64,000 nucleotides of DNA from the NCBI RefSeq assembly GCF_000717345.1, contig NZ_JNZA01000008.1, forward strand, positions 1-64,000, read 5' to 3'. Each line of letters starts with the position of its first letter. Within the stretch, counting starts at the first letter, position 1. Shown one piece after another: positions 25,310 through 35,470 of this stretch. Position numbers and translations under genes: made by a program. The notes beneath the pieces are model-generated. The model was not told the DNA's origin. It did no database searches and saw nothing but the letters and a program-made list of their open reading frames with translations. Source of the stretch: Streptomyces lydicus. GTDB taxonomy: Bacteria; Actinomycetota; Actinomycetes; Streptomycetales; Streptomycetaceae.

Positions 25310-28300
25310 ATGGCCGAGCAGTCCATTTCCGTTGGTTCAGCCGGTTCTTCTGCTTCTTCCGGTCCGTCGGGCCCGGCCGGCTCCGCCGCACACATCACCA
25401 TCAGTTACGCGGGCTTCGCCCGGCCGTGGGCCGCGTGGATCGCCCACCGGCTGGAGCAGCAGGGCCACGGCACGACCCTGCTCCGCTGGGACCCGAAGGT
25501 CGACACCGCCCTGGTCCAGGAGCTGTCGGCGCTGCTGGAGGCCGAGGGACGGCTGCTGATGGTGCTGGACGACTGGTACTTCCGGCTGGGCCCCAAGACG
25601 CAGGACGAGTGGACCGCCGCGCTGCGCGAGGTGGTGCCGCCGCACGCCGACCGCTTCGCCGCGGTGAGCGTGGCCACCCAGAGCCTGCCCGCCACCGCGT
25701 CCCTGCTGCACCCCGCCGACCTGCGCGACCTGGACGCCAACGAGGCCAACCGCCGGCTCCTGCAACGGCTGGGCATCGTCGCGCCGCCCCGGACCGTGGA
25801 CGAGAACGCACCCGGCGAACCCCGCTTCCCGAACAACCCGCCCGAGGTGTGGAACATCCCGCGCCGCAACAACCGCTTCACCGGGCGCGACAACGTCCTC
25901 GAAGAGCTGTACGGCAAGCTGGCCGGACCCGGGACCACCGCGGCCCCGCCGCTGGAGACCCGTATCGCGCTCTACGGCACCTCCGGCGTCGGCAAGAGCC
26001 AGATCGCCGCGGAGTACGCCCACCGCTTCGGCAACGACTACGACGTGGTGTGGTGGATCAGCGCCACCAACCGCGGCGCCGCCCGCGAACAGCTCGCCGA
26101 ACTCGCCACCCGCCTCGGCCTCCCCGTCGGCCGGGAGCTGGGCGACCGCATCCGCGCCGTCCACGAGGCGCTGCGCGTCGGCCGCCCCTACCGCCGCTGG
26201 CTGCTGATCTTCGACAGCGCCGACGACATGGAGCAGATCGAGGACCTGATCCCCGACGGCCGCGGCCACGTCCTGATCACCACCCTCACCCGCGACTGGT
26301 CCGGATCCGGCAGCGCCCAGGAGATCGAGGTACTGCCCTTCAACCGCGTCGAGTCCGTCGCCTACGCCCGCCGCCGCGCGTCCCGGCTGACCCCGGTCGA
26401 GGCGGACATGCTCTCCGAAGCCGTCCAGGACCTGCCGCTGCTGCTCGCCCAGACCGCCGCCTGGCTCGACGCCAACCCGATGTCGCCCAAGGAGTACATC
26501 GAGCTGATCCGGCGCGGCGAGCCCAGCCTCGTCGGCATCCGGATCTCCTCCGACTACCCGATGGCCTTCCAGACCAGCTGGGCCATAACTCTCAACACGC
26601 TGCGCGAGCGCAGCCCCGCCGCGGTCGAACTCCTCAAGCTGTTCGCCTTCTTCGCCCCCGACGCCATCCCCGTCCCGATGCTCGCCAAGGCCCGCCGCGG
26701 CGACCTGCCCGAGCACCTCGCCGACCTCGCCGCCGAACCGATCAGCTGGAACACCGCGCTGCGCCGGCTGACCGAGTCCACCGCCGTACGCCTCGACTAC
26801 CAGGTCTCCCAGGACGCCGACCCGGCCGTGGAGACCGCGCTGATGCACCGGCTCTACCACCGGTTCCTGCGCAGCGACATGACCGAGGACGAGCGCGACC
26901 TGATGTCGGCGACCGCCTGCCGGGTGCTGGTCACCGCCGACCCGCAGAACCCCGCCGACACCCGCTACTGGGAGCGCTACGCCGAACTCATCCCGCACCT
27001 GGAGCCGGCCGGCGTGCTCGACAGCGCCGACCCGGCGGTCCAGCAGCTGCTGCTCAACTGCGTCGAGTACCTGCGGGTCCGCGGCGAGTACCGGATCGGG
27101 CTGCGGCTGTGCGAACAGTTCATGTCCCGCTGGCGCACCCGCCTCGAACCCACCCAGCGCACCATGCTCGTGCTCACCCACCAGCACGCCAACATGCTGC
27201 GCAGGCTCGGCCGCTACCGCGAGGCCGAAGCGGTCGGCAGCGCCGTCGTCGACCAGCTCGCCGCCGAGCGGGACCCCTCCGACGCCGACCTGCTGCGCGC
27301 CCAGGACGGCCTCGCCGGCACCCTGCTCGCCCTCGGCTCCTACCAGCAGGCGTACGAACTCTTCGACGCCGTCTGGCGGGCCTACGCCGCCCTGCTCGGC
27401 CCCGAGGCCCCGCGCACCCTCTCCTCGCGGCACAACCTCGGCGCCGTCTTCGCGCTGCTCGGCCGGTACGAGGAAGCGCTGGTCACACACCGCGAGGTGC
27501 TGGCCTACCGGGAGCGGGAGCTGCGCGCCCGGCACCACCTCACGCTCAACGCGGGCACCGCCTACGCCCGGATGCTCCGGCTGCTGGGCCGCTACCGCGA
27601 CGCCACCTCCAGCCAGGAGCTCAACGCCCGGCTGCACCTCCAGGTGATGGGCGCGCACACCCCGCAGACGCTGCGCGCCGAGCACAACCTCGCGCTGTGC
27701 TGGCGCCGCTCCGGCGAGGTGACCAAGGCCGCCGCGCTGATGTCCGACGTCGTCGAGCGCTCCCGCCGGGTGCTGGGCCCGCGCCACCCCGAGACCCTCA
27801 TGGTCCGCGCCGACCACGCCACCTTCCTGCGCGAACACGGCGACCTCGGCCAGGCCCGCGACCTCGCCGAGGAGGTCGCCGAGCGCTACGAGGCACTGGC
27901 CGGCGAGCGGCACCCGTACACCATCGGCACCCTGGGCAATGTCGGGCTGGTCCGCGCCGAGTTCGGGGAGACGGCGGAGGCGCTGGACCTCGCCGAGCGG
28001 GCGCTGCACGGGATGACCGGGACGCTGGGCAGCGACCACCCCTGGACGCTGGGCTGCGCGCTCAACGCCGGCGCCGCCCGCAGCCGGGCCGACGACGAGG
28101 ACGGCGCGGTGGAGCTGGGCCGCGACACCCTGGAGCGGGCCAAGGTGACGCTCGGCGACCGCCATCCGCTGACGCTCTCCGCGAAGACGGCGCTGGCCGA
28201 GGACCTGCGGGCGCTGCGCCGCCGGGGCGAGGAGGCGGCGAAGCTGGAGCAGGAGGCGATCCAGCAGCTCTCCGAGACGCTGGGCGCCGAGCACCCGCAC

Positions 28301-28360
28301 ACCCTCTCCGCCCGGCGCCGCAGACGCCCGTACTGGGACTTCGAACCGCAGCCCGTGTGA
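25310..28360 (+). CDS. TIR-NB-ARC-TPR protein of the FxSxx system (FxsT-like)
   Basis: A 1016-aa STAND-type protein. Residues about 26-150 form a TIR domain starting AAHITISYAGFARPWAAW. NB-ARC follows, with Walker A GTSGVGKS at 223-230 and Walker B-like WLLIFDSADD. Winged-helix and helical parts lead into a TPR region (about 600-990) with many GRYxEA/LG repeats such as LLGRYEEALVTHREVLAYRE. This is the architecture of FxSxx-COOH system TPR proteins. In the TIR domain, the residue four after Trp101 is Leu rather than the usual catalytic Glu. ATG 25310 has GGGAGA upstream; 25259 is a longer alternative. A strong hairpin ends the unit. Confidence 0.9.
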   Translation: MAEQSISVGSAGSSASSGPSGPAGSAAHITISYAGFARPWAAWIAHRLEQQGHGTTLLRWDPKVDTALVQELSALLEAEGRLLMVLDDWYFRLGPKTQDEWTAALREVVPPHADRFAAVSVATQSLPATASLLHPADLRDLDANEANRRLLQRLGIVAPPRTVDENAPGEPRFPNNPPEVWNIPRRNNRFTGRDNVLEELYGKLAGPGTTAAPPLETRIALYGTSGVGKSQIAAEYAHRFGNDYDVVWWISATNRGAAREQLAELATRLGLPVGRELGDRIRAVHEALRVGRPYRRWLLIFDSADDMEQIEDLIPDGRGHVLITTLTRDWSGSGSAQEIEVLPFNRVESVAYARRRASRLTPVEADMLSEAVQDLPLLLAQTAAWLDANPMSPKEYIELIRRGEPSLVGIRISSDYPMAFQTSWAITLNTLRERSPAAVELLKLFAFFAPDAIPVPMLAKARRGDLPEHLADLAAEPISWNTALRRLTESTAVRLDYQVSQDADPAVETALMHRLYHRFLRSDMTEDERDLMSATACRVLVTADPQNPADTRYWERYAELIPHLEPAGVLDSADPAVQQLLLNCVEYLRVRGEYRIGLRLCEQFMSRWRTRLEPTQRTMLVLTHQHANMLRRLGRYREAEAVGSAVVDQLAAERDPSDADLLRAQDGLAGTLLALGSYQQAYELFDAVWRAYAALLGPEAPRTLSSRHNLGAVFALLGRYEEALVTHREVLAYRERELRARHHLTLNAGTAYARMLRLLGRYRDATSSQELNARLHLQVMGAHTPQTLRAEHNLALCWRRSGEVTKAAALMSDVVERSRRVLGPRHPETLMVRADHATFLREHGDLGQARDLAEEVAERYEALAGERHPYTIGTLGNVGLVRAEFGETAEALDLAERALHGMTGTLGSDHPWTLGCALNAGAARSRADDEDGAVELGRDTLERAKVTLGDRHPLTLSAKTALAEDLRALRRRGEEAAKLEQEAIQQLSETLGAEHPHTLSARRRRRPYWDFEPQPV

Positions 28361-28406
28361 GGGCGGGTCGGCCGGGTCCCCGGTAACCCCCTTTCCCGGT
28401 ACGCCG

Positions 28407-28442
28407 AAGGGCCCGCCCCCGCAGCAGCGGGGACGGGCCCTT
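28407..28442. terminator. Bidirectional terminator between the TIR-TPR gene and kgd
   Basis: A 16-bp stem with one mismatch (28407-28422 with 28427-28442) and a 4-base loop. It sits in the 116-bp gap between two convergent stop codons and serves both units. Confidence 0.8.
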
Positions 28443-28476
28443 GTGACGGTCCCGGTACGACCGGTGGCCCGACGCC

Positions 28477-31400
28477 TTACGCGTCGAAGACCTCCGCGAC
28501 CAGCTGTGCCTGCTCGGCCTGGTGCCGCTTGGCGGAGCCGACCGCGGGCGAGGAGCCGTGCGGCCGCGAGATGCGGCGCAGGCGCTCGCCGTGCGGGACA
28601 TCCGCGCCGACGGCCAGGTCGAGGTGGTCGATCAGGTTGAGACCGAGGAACGGCCAGGCACCCTGGTTCGCCGGCTCTTCCTGCGCCCACAGGTACTTCT
28701 CGGCGTTCGGGAACTTGGCGATCTCCGCCTGGAGTTCCTTGCCGGGCAGCGGGTACAGCCGCTCGATGCGGATGATCGCGGTGTCGGACGCGCCGCGCTT
28801 CTGCCGCTCGGCCTCCAGGTCGTAGTAGACCTTGCCGGAGGTGAAGACGACCTTGCGGACGTCCTCGGGCTTGACCGACGCGTCACCGATGACGGGACGG
28901 AAGCCGCCCGTGGTGAACTCCTCCGTCTTCGACGACGCGGCCTTCAGGCGCAGCATCGACTTCGGGGTGAAGACGACCAGCGGCTTGTGGTGCGGGTTGT
29001 GCACCTGCCACCGCAGGAGGTGGAAGTAGTTCGACGGCAGCGTCGGCATCGCGACGGTCATGTTGTTCTGCGCGCACAGCTGGAGGAACCGCTCGATGCG
29101 GGCCGAGGAGTGGTCCGGGCCCTGGCCCTCGTAGCCGTGCGGGAGCAGCAGGGTGACGCCGGAGGTCTGGCCCCACTTCTGCTCGGCGGAGGAGATGAAC
29201 TCGTCCACGATCGTCTGGGCGCCGTTGACGAAGTCACCGAACTGCGCTTCCCACATGACCAGGGCGTCCGGGCGGGCCAGCGAGTAGCCGTACTCGAAGC
29301 CCATCGCCGCGTACTCGCTCAGCAGCGAGTCGTAGACGTTGAAGCGGGCCTGGTCCTCGGACAGGTAGAGCAGCGGGGTGTAGTCCTCGCCGGTCTCCCG
29401 GTCGATCAGCACCGCGTGGCGCTGGCCGAACGTGCCGCGGCGGGAGTCCTGGCCGGCGAGCCGGACCGGGGTGCCCTCCATCAGCAGCGAGCCGATGGCG
29501 AGGGTCTCGCCCATGCCCCAGTCGATGGTGTTGTCCTCGACCTGACCCGCGCGGCGCTGCAGCTGCGGCAGCAGACGCGGGTGCACGGTGATGTGCTCGG
29601 GGATGTTGACCTGCGACTCGGCGATCCGCTTGACGATCTCCTGGGAGATCGCGGTGTCGACGTAGACCGGGAACTCCGCCTTGGGCTGCGGCACCTCGGG
29701 CGCGGCCGGCGTCGTGGTGGCGTCGCGGACCTCGGTGAAGACCTTCTCCAGCTGGCCCTGGAAGTCCTGCAGCGCCTGCTCGGCCTCTTCCAGCGTGATG
29801 TCGCCCCGGCCGATCAGCGACTCGGTGTAGAGCTTGCGCACCGAGCGCTTCTTGTCGATCAGGTCGTACATCAGCGGCTGGGTGAAGGCCGGGTTGTCCG
29901 ACTCGTTGTGCCCGCGGCGGCGGTAGCAGATGAGGTCGATGACCACGTCCTTGTTGAACGCCTGGCGGAACTCGAAGGCCAGACGGGCGACGCGGACGAC
30001 GGCCTCGGGGTCGTCACCGTTCACGTGGAAGATCGGCGCCTCGATCATGCGGGCCACGTCGGTGGCGTACATGGAGGAGCGGGCCGACTCCGGGGCGGCG
30101 GTGAAGCCGACCTGGTTGTTGATGACGATGTGCACCGTGCCGCCGGTGCGGTAGCCGCGCAGCTGCGACATGTTCAGCGTCTCGGCGACCACACCCTGGC
30201 CGGCGAACGCCGCGTCACCGTGCAGCTGGATCGGCAGGACGGTGAAGTCCGTGCCGCCCTTGCCGATGATGTCCTGCTTGGCGCGCGAGACACCCTCGAC
30301 GACCGGGTCCACGGCCTCCAGGTGGGAGGGGTTGGCGGTGAGCGAGACCTTGATCTGCTCGCCGTCCAGGCCGGTGAAGGTGCCCTCCGCGCCCAGGTGG
30401 TACTTCACGTCGCCGGAGCCGTGCATCGACTTCGGGTCGAGGTTGCCCTCGAACTCCCGGAAGATCTGCGCGTACGACTTGCCGACGATGTTGGCGAGGA
30501 CGTTGAGGCGGCCGCGGTGGGCCATGCCGATGACGCACTCGTCCAGGCGCGATTCCGCGGCGGAGTCGATGACCGCGTCCAGCAGCGGGATGACGGACTC
30601 GCCGCCCTCCAGCGAGAAGCGCTTCTGGCCGACGTACTTCGTCTGCAGGAACGTCTCGAACGCCTCGGCGGAGTTCAGCCGGCGCAGGATGCGCAGCTGC
30701 TCCTCGCGCTCGGGCGACTTGTGCGGACGCTCGACCCGGTCCTGGATCCACTTGCGCTGCTTGGGGTCCTGGATGTGCATGAACTCGATGCCGGTGGTGC
30801 GGCAGTACGAGTCACGCAGCACGCCCAGGATGTCGCGCAGCTTCATCATGGACTTGCCGGCGAAGCCGCCGACCGCGAACTCGCGCTCCAGGTCCCACAG
30901 GGTGAGGCCGTGCTCGGTGATGTCGAGGTCGGGGTGCTTGCGCTGGTGGTACTCCAGCGGGTCGGTGTCGGCCATGACGTGGCCGCGGACCCGGTAGGAG
31001 TGGATCAGCTCGAAGACCCGGGCGGCCTTGGTGACGTCGTCGTCGTGCGAGGCGTCGATGTCCCGCAGCCAGCGGACCGGCTCGTACGGGATCCGCAGCG
31101 ACTTGAAGATGTCGTCGAAGAAATCGTTCTCGCCGAGCAGCAGCTGGTTCATGATGCGCAGGAACTCGCCGGAGGCGGCGCCCTGGATCACGCGGTGGTC
31201 GTACGTGCTGGTCAGCGTCATGACCTTGGAGACGCCGAGCTTGTTCAGGGCGTCCTGGGAGGTGCCCTGGAACTCCGCCGGGTAGTCCATCGAGCCGACG
31301 CCCATGATCATGGACTGGCCGGGCATCAGACGCGGCACGGAGTGGACGGTGCCGATGCCGCCGGGGTTCGTCAGCGACGCGGTGACCCCGGTGAAGTCGT

Positions 31401-32286
31401 CCATCGTCAGCTTGTTGTCGCGGGCCCGGCGGACGATGTCCTCGTACGCCTGCCAGAACTCGAAGAAGGTCATCGTTTCGGCCTTCTTGATGGCCGCGAC
31501 GACCAGCTGGCGCTCACCGCTGGGCTTCACCAGGTCGATGGCCAGACCGAGGTTGACGTGCTCGGGCTTGACCAGCGTCGGCTTGCCGTCCTTCAGCGCG
31601 AAGGAGTAGTTCATCGACGGCATGGCCTTGAGGGCCTGCACCATCGCGTACCCGATGATGTGGGTGAAGGAGACCTTCCCGCCACGGGCGCGCTTCAGAT
31701 GGTTGTTGATGACGATGCGGTTGTCGAACAGCAGCTTCACCGGGACCGCGCGGACGGACGTGGCCGTCGGCAGCTCCAGCGAGGCGTTCATGTTCTTCGC
31801 CACGGCGGCCGAGGGGCCACGCAGGACGACGTACTCGGGGCCGCCGGGGGCCTCGGTGTCCTTCGCGGCCGCGGGCTTCGCGGCGGCCGGCTTCGCAGCC
31901 GCGGGCTTCGCGGCGGCGGGCTGGGCCGGGGCCGGAGCGCTCGCGGCCGGCTTCGCCGGGGTCGCCGGCGCGGCAGCTGAGGGCTTCGGCTGGTCCGGCG
32001 CGGCGGGAGCCGACCGGTCCGGGGCCGCCACGGGGGGCAGCGCGGCGTCAGCCGCACCGGGGGAACCCTCCGCCGGCTTGCTCGGCGCGGTGGCGCCGCC
32101 CGGCTTGTAGTCGGCGAAGAAGTCCCACCAGGCTCGGTCTACCGAGTTCGGGTCCTGGAGGTACTGCTGGTAGATCTCGTCGACGAGCCACTCATTCGGG
32201 CCGAAAGCGGCAGCAGGGCTCTTGCCCTGCCCCTCTTGATCGGCCTCGGTCGAGATGCTCGAGCTGTTGGGGGACTGTAGCGACAC
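28477..32286 (-). CDS. kgd: Multifunctional 2-oxoglutarate decarboxylase/dehydrogenase (E1 with E2-like domain)
   Basis: A 1269-aa TCA-cycle enzyme of the actinobacterial KGD type. The N-terminal segment ([31 protein letters not shown]) docks the complex. Residues about 50-150 are a Pro/Ala/Lys linker. Next is an E2-type acyltransferase domain with [16 protein letters not shown]. The rest is a thiamine-diphosphate E1 domain with [22 protein letters not shown] and the C-terminal transketolase-like part. It decarboxylates 2-oxoglutarate and works with partner E3/lipoyl subunits encoded elsewhere. The open frame runs upstream to 32484, but GTG 32286 ([12 protein letters not shown]) matches the family start. 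GarA-type inhibition is known for the family. Confidence 0.96.
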   Translation of the reverse strand: MSLQSPNSSSISTEADQEGQGKSPAAAFGPNEWLVDEIYQQYLQDPNSVDRAWWDFFADYKPGGATAPSKPAEGSPGAADAALPPVAAPDRSAPAAPDQPKPSAAAPATPAKPAASAPAPAQPAAAKPAAAKPAAAKPAAAKDTEAPGGPEYVVLRGPSAAVAKNMNASLELPTATSVRAVPVKLLFDNRIVINNHLKRARGGKVSFTHIIGYAMVQALKAMPSMNYSFALKDGKPTLVKPEHVNLGLAIDLVKPSGERQLVVAAIKKAETMTFFEFWQAYEDIVRRARDNKLTMDDFTGVTASLTNPGGIGTVHSVPRLMPGQSMIMGVGSMDYPAEFQGTSQDALNKLGVSKVMTLTSTYDHRVIQGAASGEFLRIMNQLLLGENDFFDDIFKSLRIPYEPVRWLRDIDASHDDDVTKAARVFELIHSYRVRGHVMADTDPLEYHQRKHPDLDITEHGLTLWDLEREFAVGGFAGKSMMKLRDILGVLRDSYCRTTGIEFMHIQDPKQRKWIQDRVERPHKSPEREEQLRILRRLNSAEAFETFLQTKYVGQKRFSLEGGESVIPLLDAVIDSAAESRLDECVIGMAHRGRLNVLANIVGKSYAQIFREFEGNLDPKSMHGSGDVKYHLGAEGTFTGLDGEQIKVSLTANPSHLEAVDPVVEGVSRAKQDIIGKGGTDFTVLPIQLHGDAAFAGQGVVAETLNMSQLRGYRTGGTVHIVINNQVGFTAAPESARSSMYATDVARMIEAPIFHVNGDDPEAVVRVARLAFEFRQAFNKDVVIDLICYRRRGHNESDNPAFTQPLMYDLIDKKRSVRKLYTESLIGRGDITLEEAEQALQDFQGQLEKVFTEVRDATTTPAAPEVPQPKAEFPVYVDTAISQEIVKRIAESQVNIPEHITVHPRLLPQLQRRAGQVEDNTIDWGMGETLAIGSLLMEGTPVRLAGQDSRRGTFGQRHAVLIDRETGEDYTPLLYLSEDQARFNVYDSLLSEYAAMGFEYGYSLARPDALVMWEAQFGDFVNGAQTIVDEFISSAEQKWGQTSGVTLLLPHGYEGQGPDHSSARIERFLQLCAQNNMTVAMPTLPSNYFHLLRWQVHNPHHKPLVVFTPKSMLRLKAASSKTEEFTTGGFRPVIGDASVKPEDVRKVVFTSGKVYYDLEAERQKRGASDTAIIRIERLYPLPGKELQAEIAKFPNAEKYLWAQEEPANQGAWPFLGLNLIDHLDLAVGADVPHGERLRRISRPHGSSPAVGSAKRHQAEQAQLVAEVFDA
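31861..31924. repeat. Short tandem repeats encoding the PAAAK linker of Kgd
   Basis: Four near-identical 15-base units encode successive Pro-Ala-Ala-Ala-Lys pentads in the Kgd linker. The units differ mostly at third positions. This is a common flexible spacer in acyltransferase-type proteins and a likely site of length variation between strains. Confidence 0.7.
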
Positions 32287-32536
32287 GGCGGCAACCGCCC
32301 TCTTCCGCTTCCTAAGGTGGTGGACAGCGGGAATAAAGGCTACGCCTCTTGTGACCTTTGGTGCAGTCCGGGAGGGCCACTCGTCGCGCACGTCACATTC
32401 CCCGACGGGTTTCGGGGCATGACTTGGCGGGAAACACACGGAGTTTGCCCGCGTCCGGGTAGGACTCACCGCCGTCGCACCCATGGGATGAGTGCTCCTA
32501 CCACCGACCCTACGTCAGGTGCCGTCAACCGGGATG

Positions 32537-33673
32537 TCAGCTCCGCGCTGATTCCGTACCCGGAAGAGTGACTCGAATTCGGCAACCCTTCGACGATTCG
32601 GCCACCCCGATCCGTCCACCGTGCAGATCCACCGCCCAGCGGGCGATCGCCAGGCCCAGTCCCGTACCGCCGTCCGTGCCGGGGCCGGACGTGCCGGGGC
32701 CGCCGCGGTTGAACCGCTCGAAGACCCGGTAGCGCTCCGACTCGGGGATGCCGGGACCCTCGTCCTGGACCTCCACCACCAGGCTCCCCGGCCCGTCGCC
32801 GCGCCGGGCGTGCACCGTGACCCGGCCGTGGCGCGGGCTGTGCTTGATGGCGTTGTCGATGAGATTCGCCACGACCTGGTGGAGCCGCTCGGCGTCGGCG
32901 TGCGCGGTCAGCTCCGGCGGCGAGACGTCGAGGTGGAGGTGGACGTCCGTACGGGTGTGGGTGCCGGTGCCGGACAGCGTGGAGGCGCCGCGGCTCATGT
33001 TGGCCTCCTTGAGCACCCCGGACAGGTACGGCCAGACCTCGAAGCGCCGGGCGTGCAGCGGCACCACGCCGTTGTCCAGCCGGGACAGGTCCAAAAGGTG
33101 CTCGACCAGCCTGCCCAGCCGCTCGGTCTGCTTCAGCGCGGTGCGCATCGTCTCCGGGTCGGGCTCGCAGACCCCGTCGACGACGTTCTCCAGGACGGCG
33201 CGCAGCGCGGCGATGGGCGTGCGCAGCTCGTGCGAGACATTCGCCACCAGCTCCTTGCGGTGGGTGTCCACCGCCTCCAGGTCGGCCGCCATGCGGTTGA
33301 ACGCCTCCGCCAGGTCGCCGAACTCGTCGCGGCGCCCGGAGCGCACCCGGCGGCTGTAGTCACCGTGCGCCATCGAGCGGGTGACGTCCGTCATCTCGCC
33401 GAGCGGGGCGGTCAGGCTGTTCGCCACGAACTGGGTGATCAGCAGCGAGGCGATGATCGAGAAGATCGTGATCACCCGCAGCTCGGTGGCCGAGTGCATG
33501 GCGACGAACACCAGGAGTGTGGTGATGATCACCGAGACGCTGACCAGCGCGCCGAGCGCCGCCTTCACGGAGCGGTACGGGTCCAGGGGGCGCAGCGCCT
33601 CCCAGACCCGCTGCCACAGCTTCCGCAGCGGCGGCTGCCACCAGCGGCGCACGGGCGGGTGCCGCCGCGTCAT
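32537..33673 (-). CDS. Two-component sensor histidine kinase
   Basis: A 378-aa membrane sensor kinase. The N-terminus is basic, with a hydrophobic segment near residues 38-58 (ALGALVSVSVIITTLLVFVA) and a second near 66-85 (VITIFSIIASLLITQFVA). A HAMP domain follows (LTAPLGEMTDVTRSMAHGDYSRRV). The H-box is VANVSHELRTPIAAL. ATP-binding N, G1 and G2 motifs are VVANLIDNAIKHSP, VQDEGPGIP and GTGLGLAIARWAVDLHGG. The sensing region between the two membrane segments is very short, so it may sense within the membrane. Its ATG overlaps the response regulator stop by four bases. The stimulus is unknown. Confidence 0.93.
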   Translation of the reverse strand: MTRRHPPVRRWWQPPLRKLWQRVWEALRPLDPYRSVKAALGALVSVSVIITTLLVFVAMHSATELRVITIFSIIASLLITQFVANSLTAPLGEMTDVTRSMAHGDYSRRVRSGRRDEFGDLAEAFNRMAADLEAVDTHRKELVANVSHELRTPIAALRAVLENVVDGVCEPDPETMRTALKQTERLGRLVEHLLDLSRLDNGVVPLHARRFEVWPYLSGVLKEANMSRGASTLSGTGTHTRTDVHLHLDVSPPELTAHADAERLHQVVANLIDNAIKHSPRHGRVTVHARRGDGPGSLVVEVQDEGPGIPESERYRVFERFNRGGPGTSGPGTDGGTGLGLAIARWAVDLHGGRIGVAESSKGCRIRVTLPGTESARS

Positions 33674-34407
33674 GCGGACGGGGTCTCCAGCGCGTAGCCG
33701 ACGCCGTGGACCGTGCGGATCCGCTCGGCGCCGATCTTGCGGCGCAGGGCCTTGATGTGGCTGTCGACCGTGCGCGTCCCGGAGGCGTCCGCCCAGTCCC
33801 ACACCTCGGCCAGCAGCTGCTCACGGGAGAGCACCGCGCGCGGGGTGTTCGCCAGGCAGACCAGCAGATCGAACTCGGTGGGGGTGAGGTGGACGTCGGC
33901 GCCGCGCACCCGGACCCGGCGCTGGGCGTGGTCGATCTCCAGCTCGCCCAGGCGCAGGATGCCGCTGCGCGGGGTGTGCGCGGCCAGCGCGGCGCGCTCG
34001 ACCCGGCGCAGCAGGACATGCACCCGCGCGGCCAGTTCCCGCATGGAGAACGGCTTGGTCATGTAGTCGTCGGCACCGACGCCGAGGCCGACCAGCATGT
34101 CCGTCTCGTCGTCCCGGGCGGTGAGCATCATCACCGGGACCGGGCGCTGTGCCTGCACCCGGCGGCACACCTCCAGGCCGTCGAAGCCCGGCAGCATCAC
34201 GTCCAGGACGAGCAGATCGGGCTGCCACGCCTCGGCGGTCTCCACCGCGGCCGGGCCGTCGGTGGCCGTCTGCACCTGGAAGCCCTCGGCGCGCAGCCGG
34301 GCCGCGATGGCGTCGACGATCGTCGGGTCGTCCTCCACGACCAGCACCCGGCGCTGGGCACCCGGCGTGGCGGCGGCGCCGCCCTGCGTTGTCTGAGTCT
34401 GGTCCAT
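33670..34407 (-). CDS. OmpR-family response regulator
   Basis: A 245-aa regulator. The receiver domain covers residues about 20-135, with the acidic pair in VVEDDPTIV, phosphoacceptor Asp69 in LLVLDVMLPGFDG and the conserved lysine in DDYMTKPFSMREL. The C-terminal winged helix includes VHLTPTEFDLLVCLANTPRAVLSREQLLAEVW and TVDSHIKALRRKIG. ATG 34407 is used because the family-like sequence begins after the Gln/Thr-rich MDQTQTTQGG. The 54 upstream codons look non-coding. It forms an operon with the following kinase gene. Confidence 0.94.
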   Translation of the reverse strand: MDQTQTTQGGAAATPGAQRRVLVVEDDPTIVDAIAARLRAEGFQVQTATDGPAAVETAEAWQPDLLVLDVMLPGFDGLEVCRRVQAQRPVPVMMLTARDDETDMLVGLGVGADDYMTKPFSMRELAARVHVLLRRVERAALAAHTPRSGILRLGELEIDHAQRRVRVRGADVHLTPTEFDLLVCLANTPRAVLSREQLLAEVWDWADASGTRTVDSHIKALRRKIGAERIRTVHGVGYALETPSA

Positions 34408-34480
34408 CGCCCGCCCCTGCATGTCCCTGCGTGGTCGCGTTTTGCTGGGCAGCAGCGTACGGGCACGGTGCGACTGTCGG

Positions 34481-35233
34481 CTACGCGCCCTTGCGCGCGA
34501 GATGGACCACGTCGGGGACGCCTCGGACAACCGGGATCTCTTCCGTACGCACCCCGCTGAAACCGGCATTTCGCAAGGCTTCCTCGAAGGCCGGCGAGGG
34601 CTGCGCGGACCACACGGCGAGTACCCCGCCGGGTGTCAGGCGGTCGTGGCAGGCCGCGAGTCCGGTGGGGGAGTAGAGGGTGTCGTTGCCCTCGGTGACG
34701 GTCCAGTCGGGGCCGTTGTCGATGTCCAGACACAGTGCGTCGTAGGTGTCCCCGCCGGCGCGCAGGTGGGCGACCAGGTCGGTGTGCAGGATCGCGCAGC
34801 GCGGGTCGGCGAGCGCGGCCGCCGAGACCTCGGACAGCGGGCCCGTGCGGTGCCAGTCGATGACCGCCGCCTCGCGCTCGACGACGGCGATCCGGCCCCA
34901 GCGCGGCTGTTCGGCGGCGCGGGCCAGCGAGAAGCCGACGCCCAGCCCGCCGATCAGCACCGCGGGCCGCGCCCGGCCGGCCGGCAGTGCGGCCAGCGCG
35001 GCGTCGACCAGCAGCCGCTCGGAGCGGCCGTCGGAGGTGTCCATCAGGAAGCAGCCGTTGGCGATGATCTCGTAGATCACGGGGGCGGCGGGGGTGCCGG
35101 GGCCGGCGGGGGAGCCGTCCCGTTGCCGCAGCACCACCTCGCCGTACGGGCCCTCACGGCGGTCGAGCGTGCGGGGGGCCGGGGCCGGGGCCGGGCCGTT
35201 CGTCGTCAGATGCGGAGGAGTAACGGACGCCAT
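34481..35233 (-). CDS. Spermidine-synthase-like protein
   Basis: A 250-aa Rossmann-fold protein of the spermine/spermidine synthase group. Motif I is AVLIGGLGVGFSLARAAEQ, the acidic ribose-binding residue is in IAVVEREAAVIDWH, and the catalytic-type DIDNGPDW follows YDALCLDID. The usual polyamine-binding tetrad is not clearly conserved. It may therefore be a methyltransferase-like relative rather than a true aminopropyltransferase. The first 25 residues are Pro/Ala-rich. It lies 74 bp upstream of the two-component operon on the same strand. Confidence 0.75.
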   Translation of the reverse strand: MASVTPPHLTTNGPAPAPAPRTLDRREGPYGEVVLRQRDGSPAGPGTPAAPVIYEIIANGCFLMDTSDGRSERLLVDAALAALPAGRARPAVLIGGLGVGFSLARAAEQPRWGRIAVVEREAAVIDWHRTGPLSEVSAAALADPRCAILHTDLVAHLRAGGDTYDALCLDIDNGPDWTVTEGNDTLYSPTGLAACHDRLTPGGVLAVWSAQPSPAFEEALRNAGFSGVRTEEIPVVRGVPDVVHLARKGA

Positions 35234-35470
35234 GCGGTCATGGTGGCCAATGCGGGCGGCGGCGGTCCACCTCGTTACGGGGGCCGCCGAGCCGGACGCG
35301 GCGGCCCCGGCGACCGTTGCCCGACGTGATGCATCTCACTCGCACAGCTTCTTCATGGGTTGAGCGTGCAGGCTGGTGCGCGACGTTGTGCAGGGCAGAG
35401 CAAGCACGGACCGCCGAGCGGCACGGGCACGGCTCACCGGATGCGCCATGGACGGAAGGGGCCCAGGACC

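Noticed and set aside
31861..31924. Tandem repeat that could suggest a CRISPR-like array
   Set aside because: The repeats are 15 bp without spacers and encode the Kgd linker. No CRISPR array was seen in the window.
28522..31980. 1152-aa plus-strand open frame across kgd
   Set aside because: It is the complement of kgd and rich in Val/Leu/Arg/Asp without domains.
34481..35233. Assignment as a true spermidine synthase (speE)
   Set aside because: The Rossmann core fits, but the polyamine-binding residues are not evident, so only a family-like label is given.
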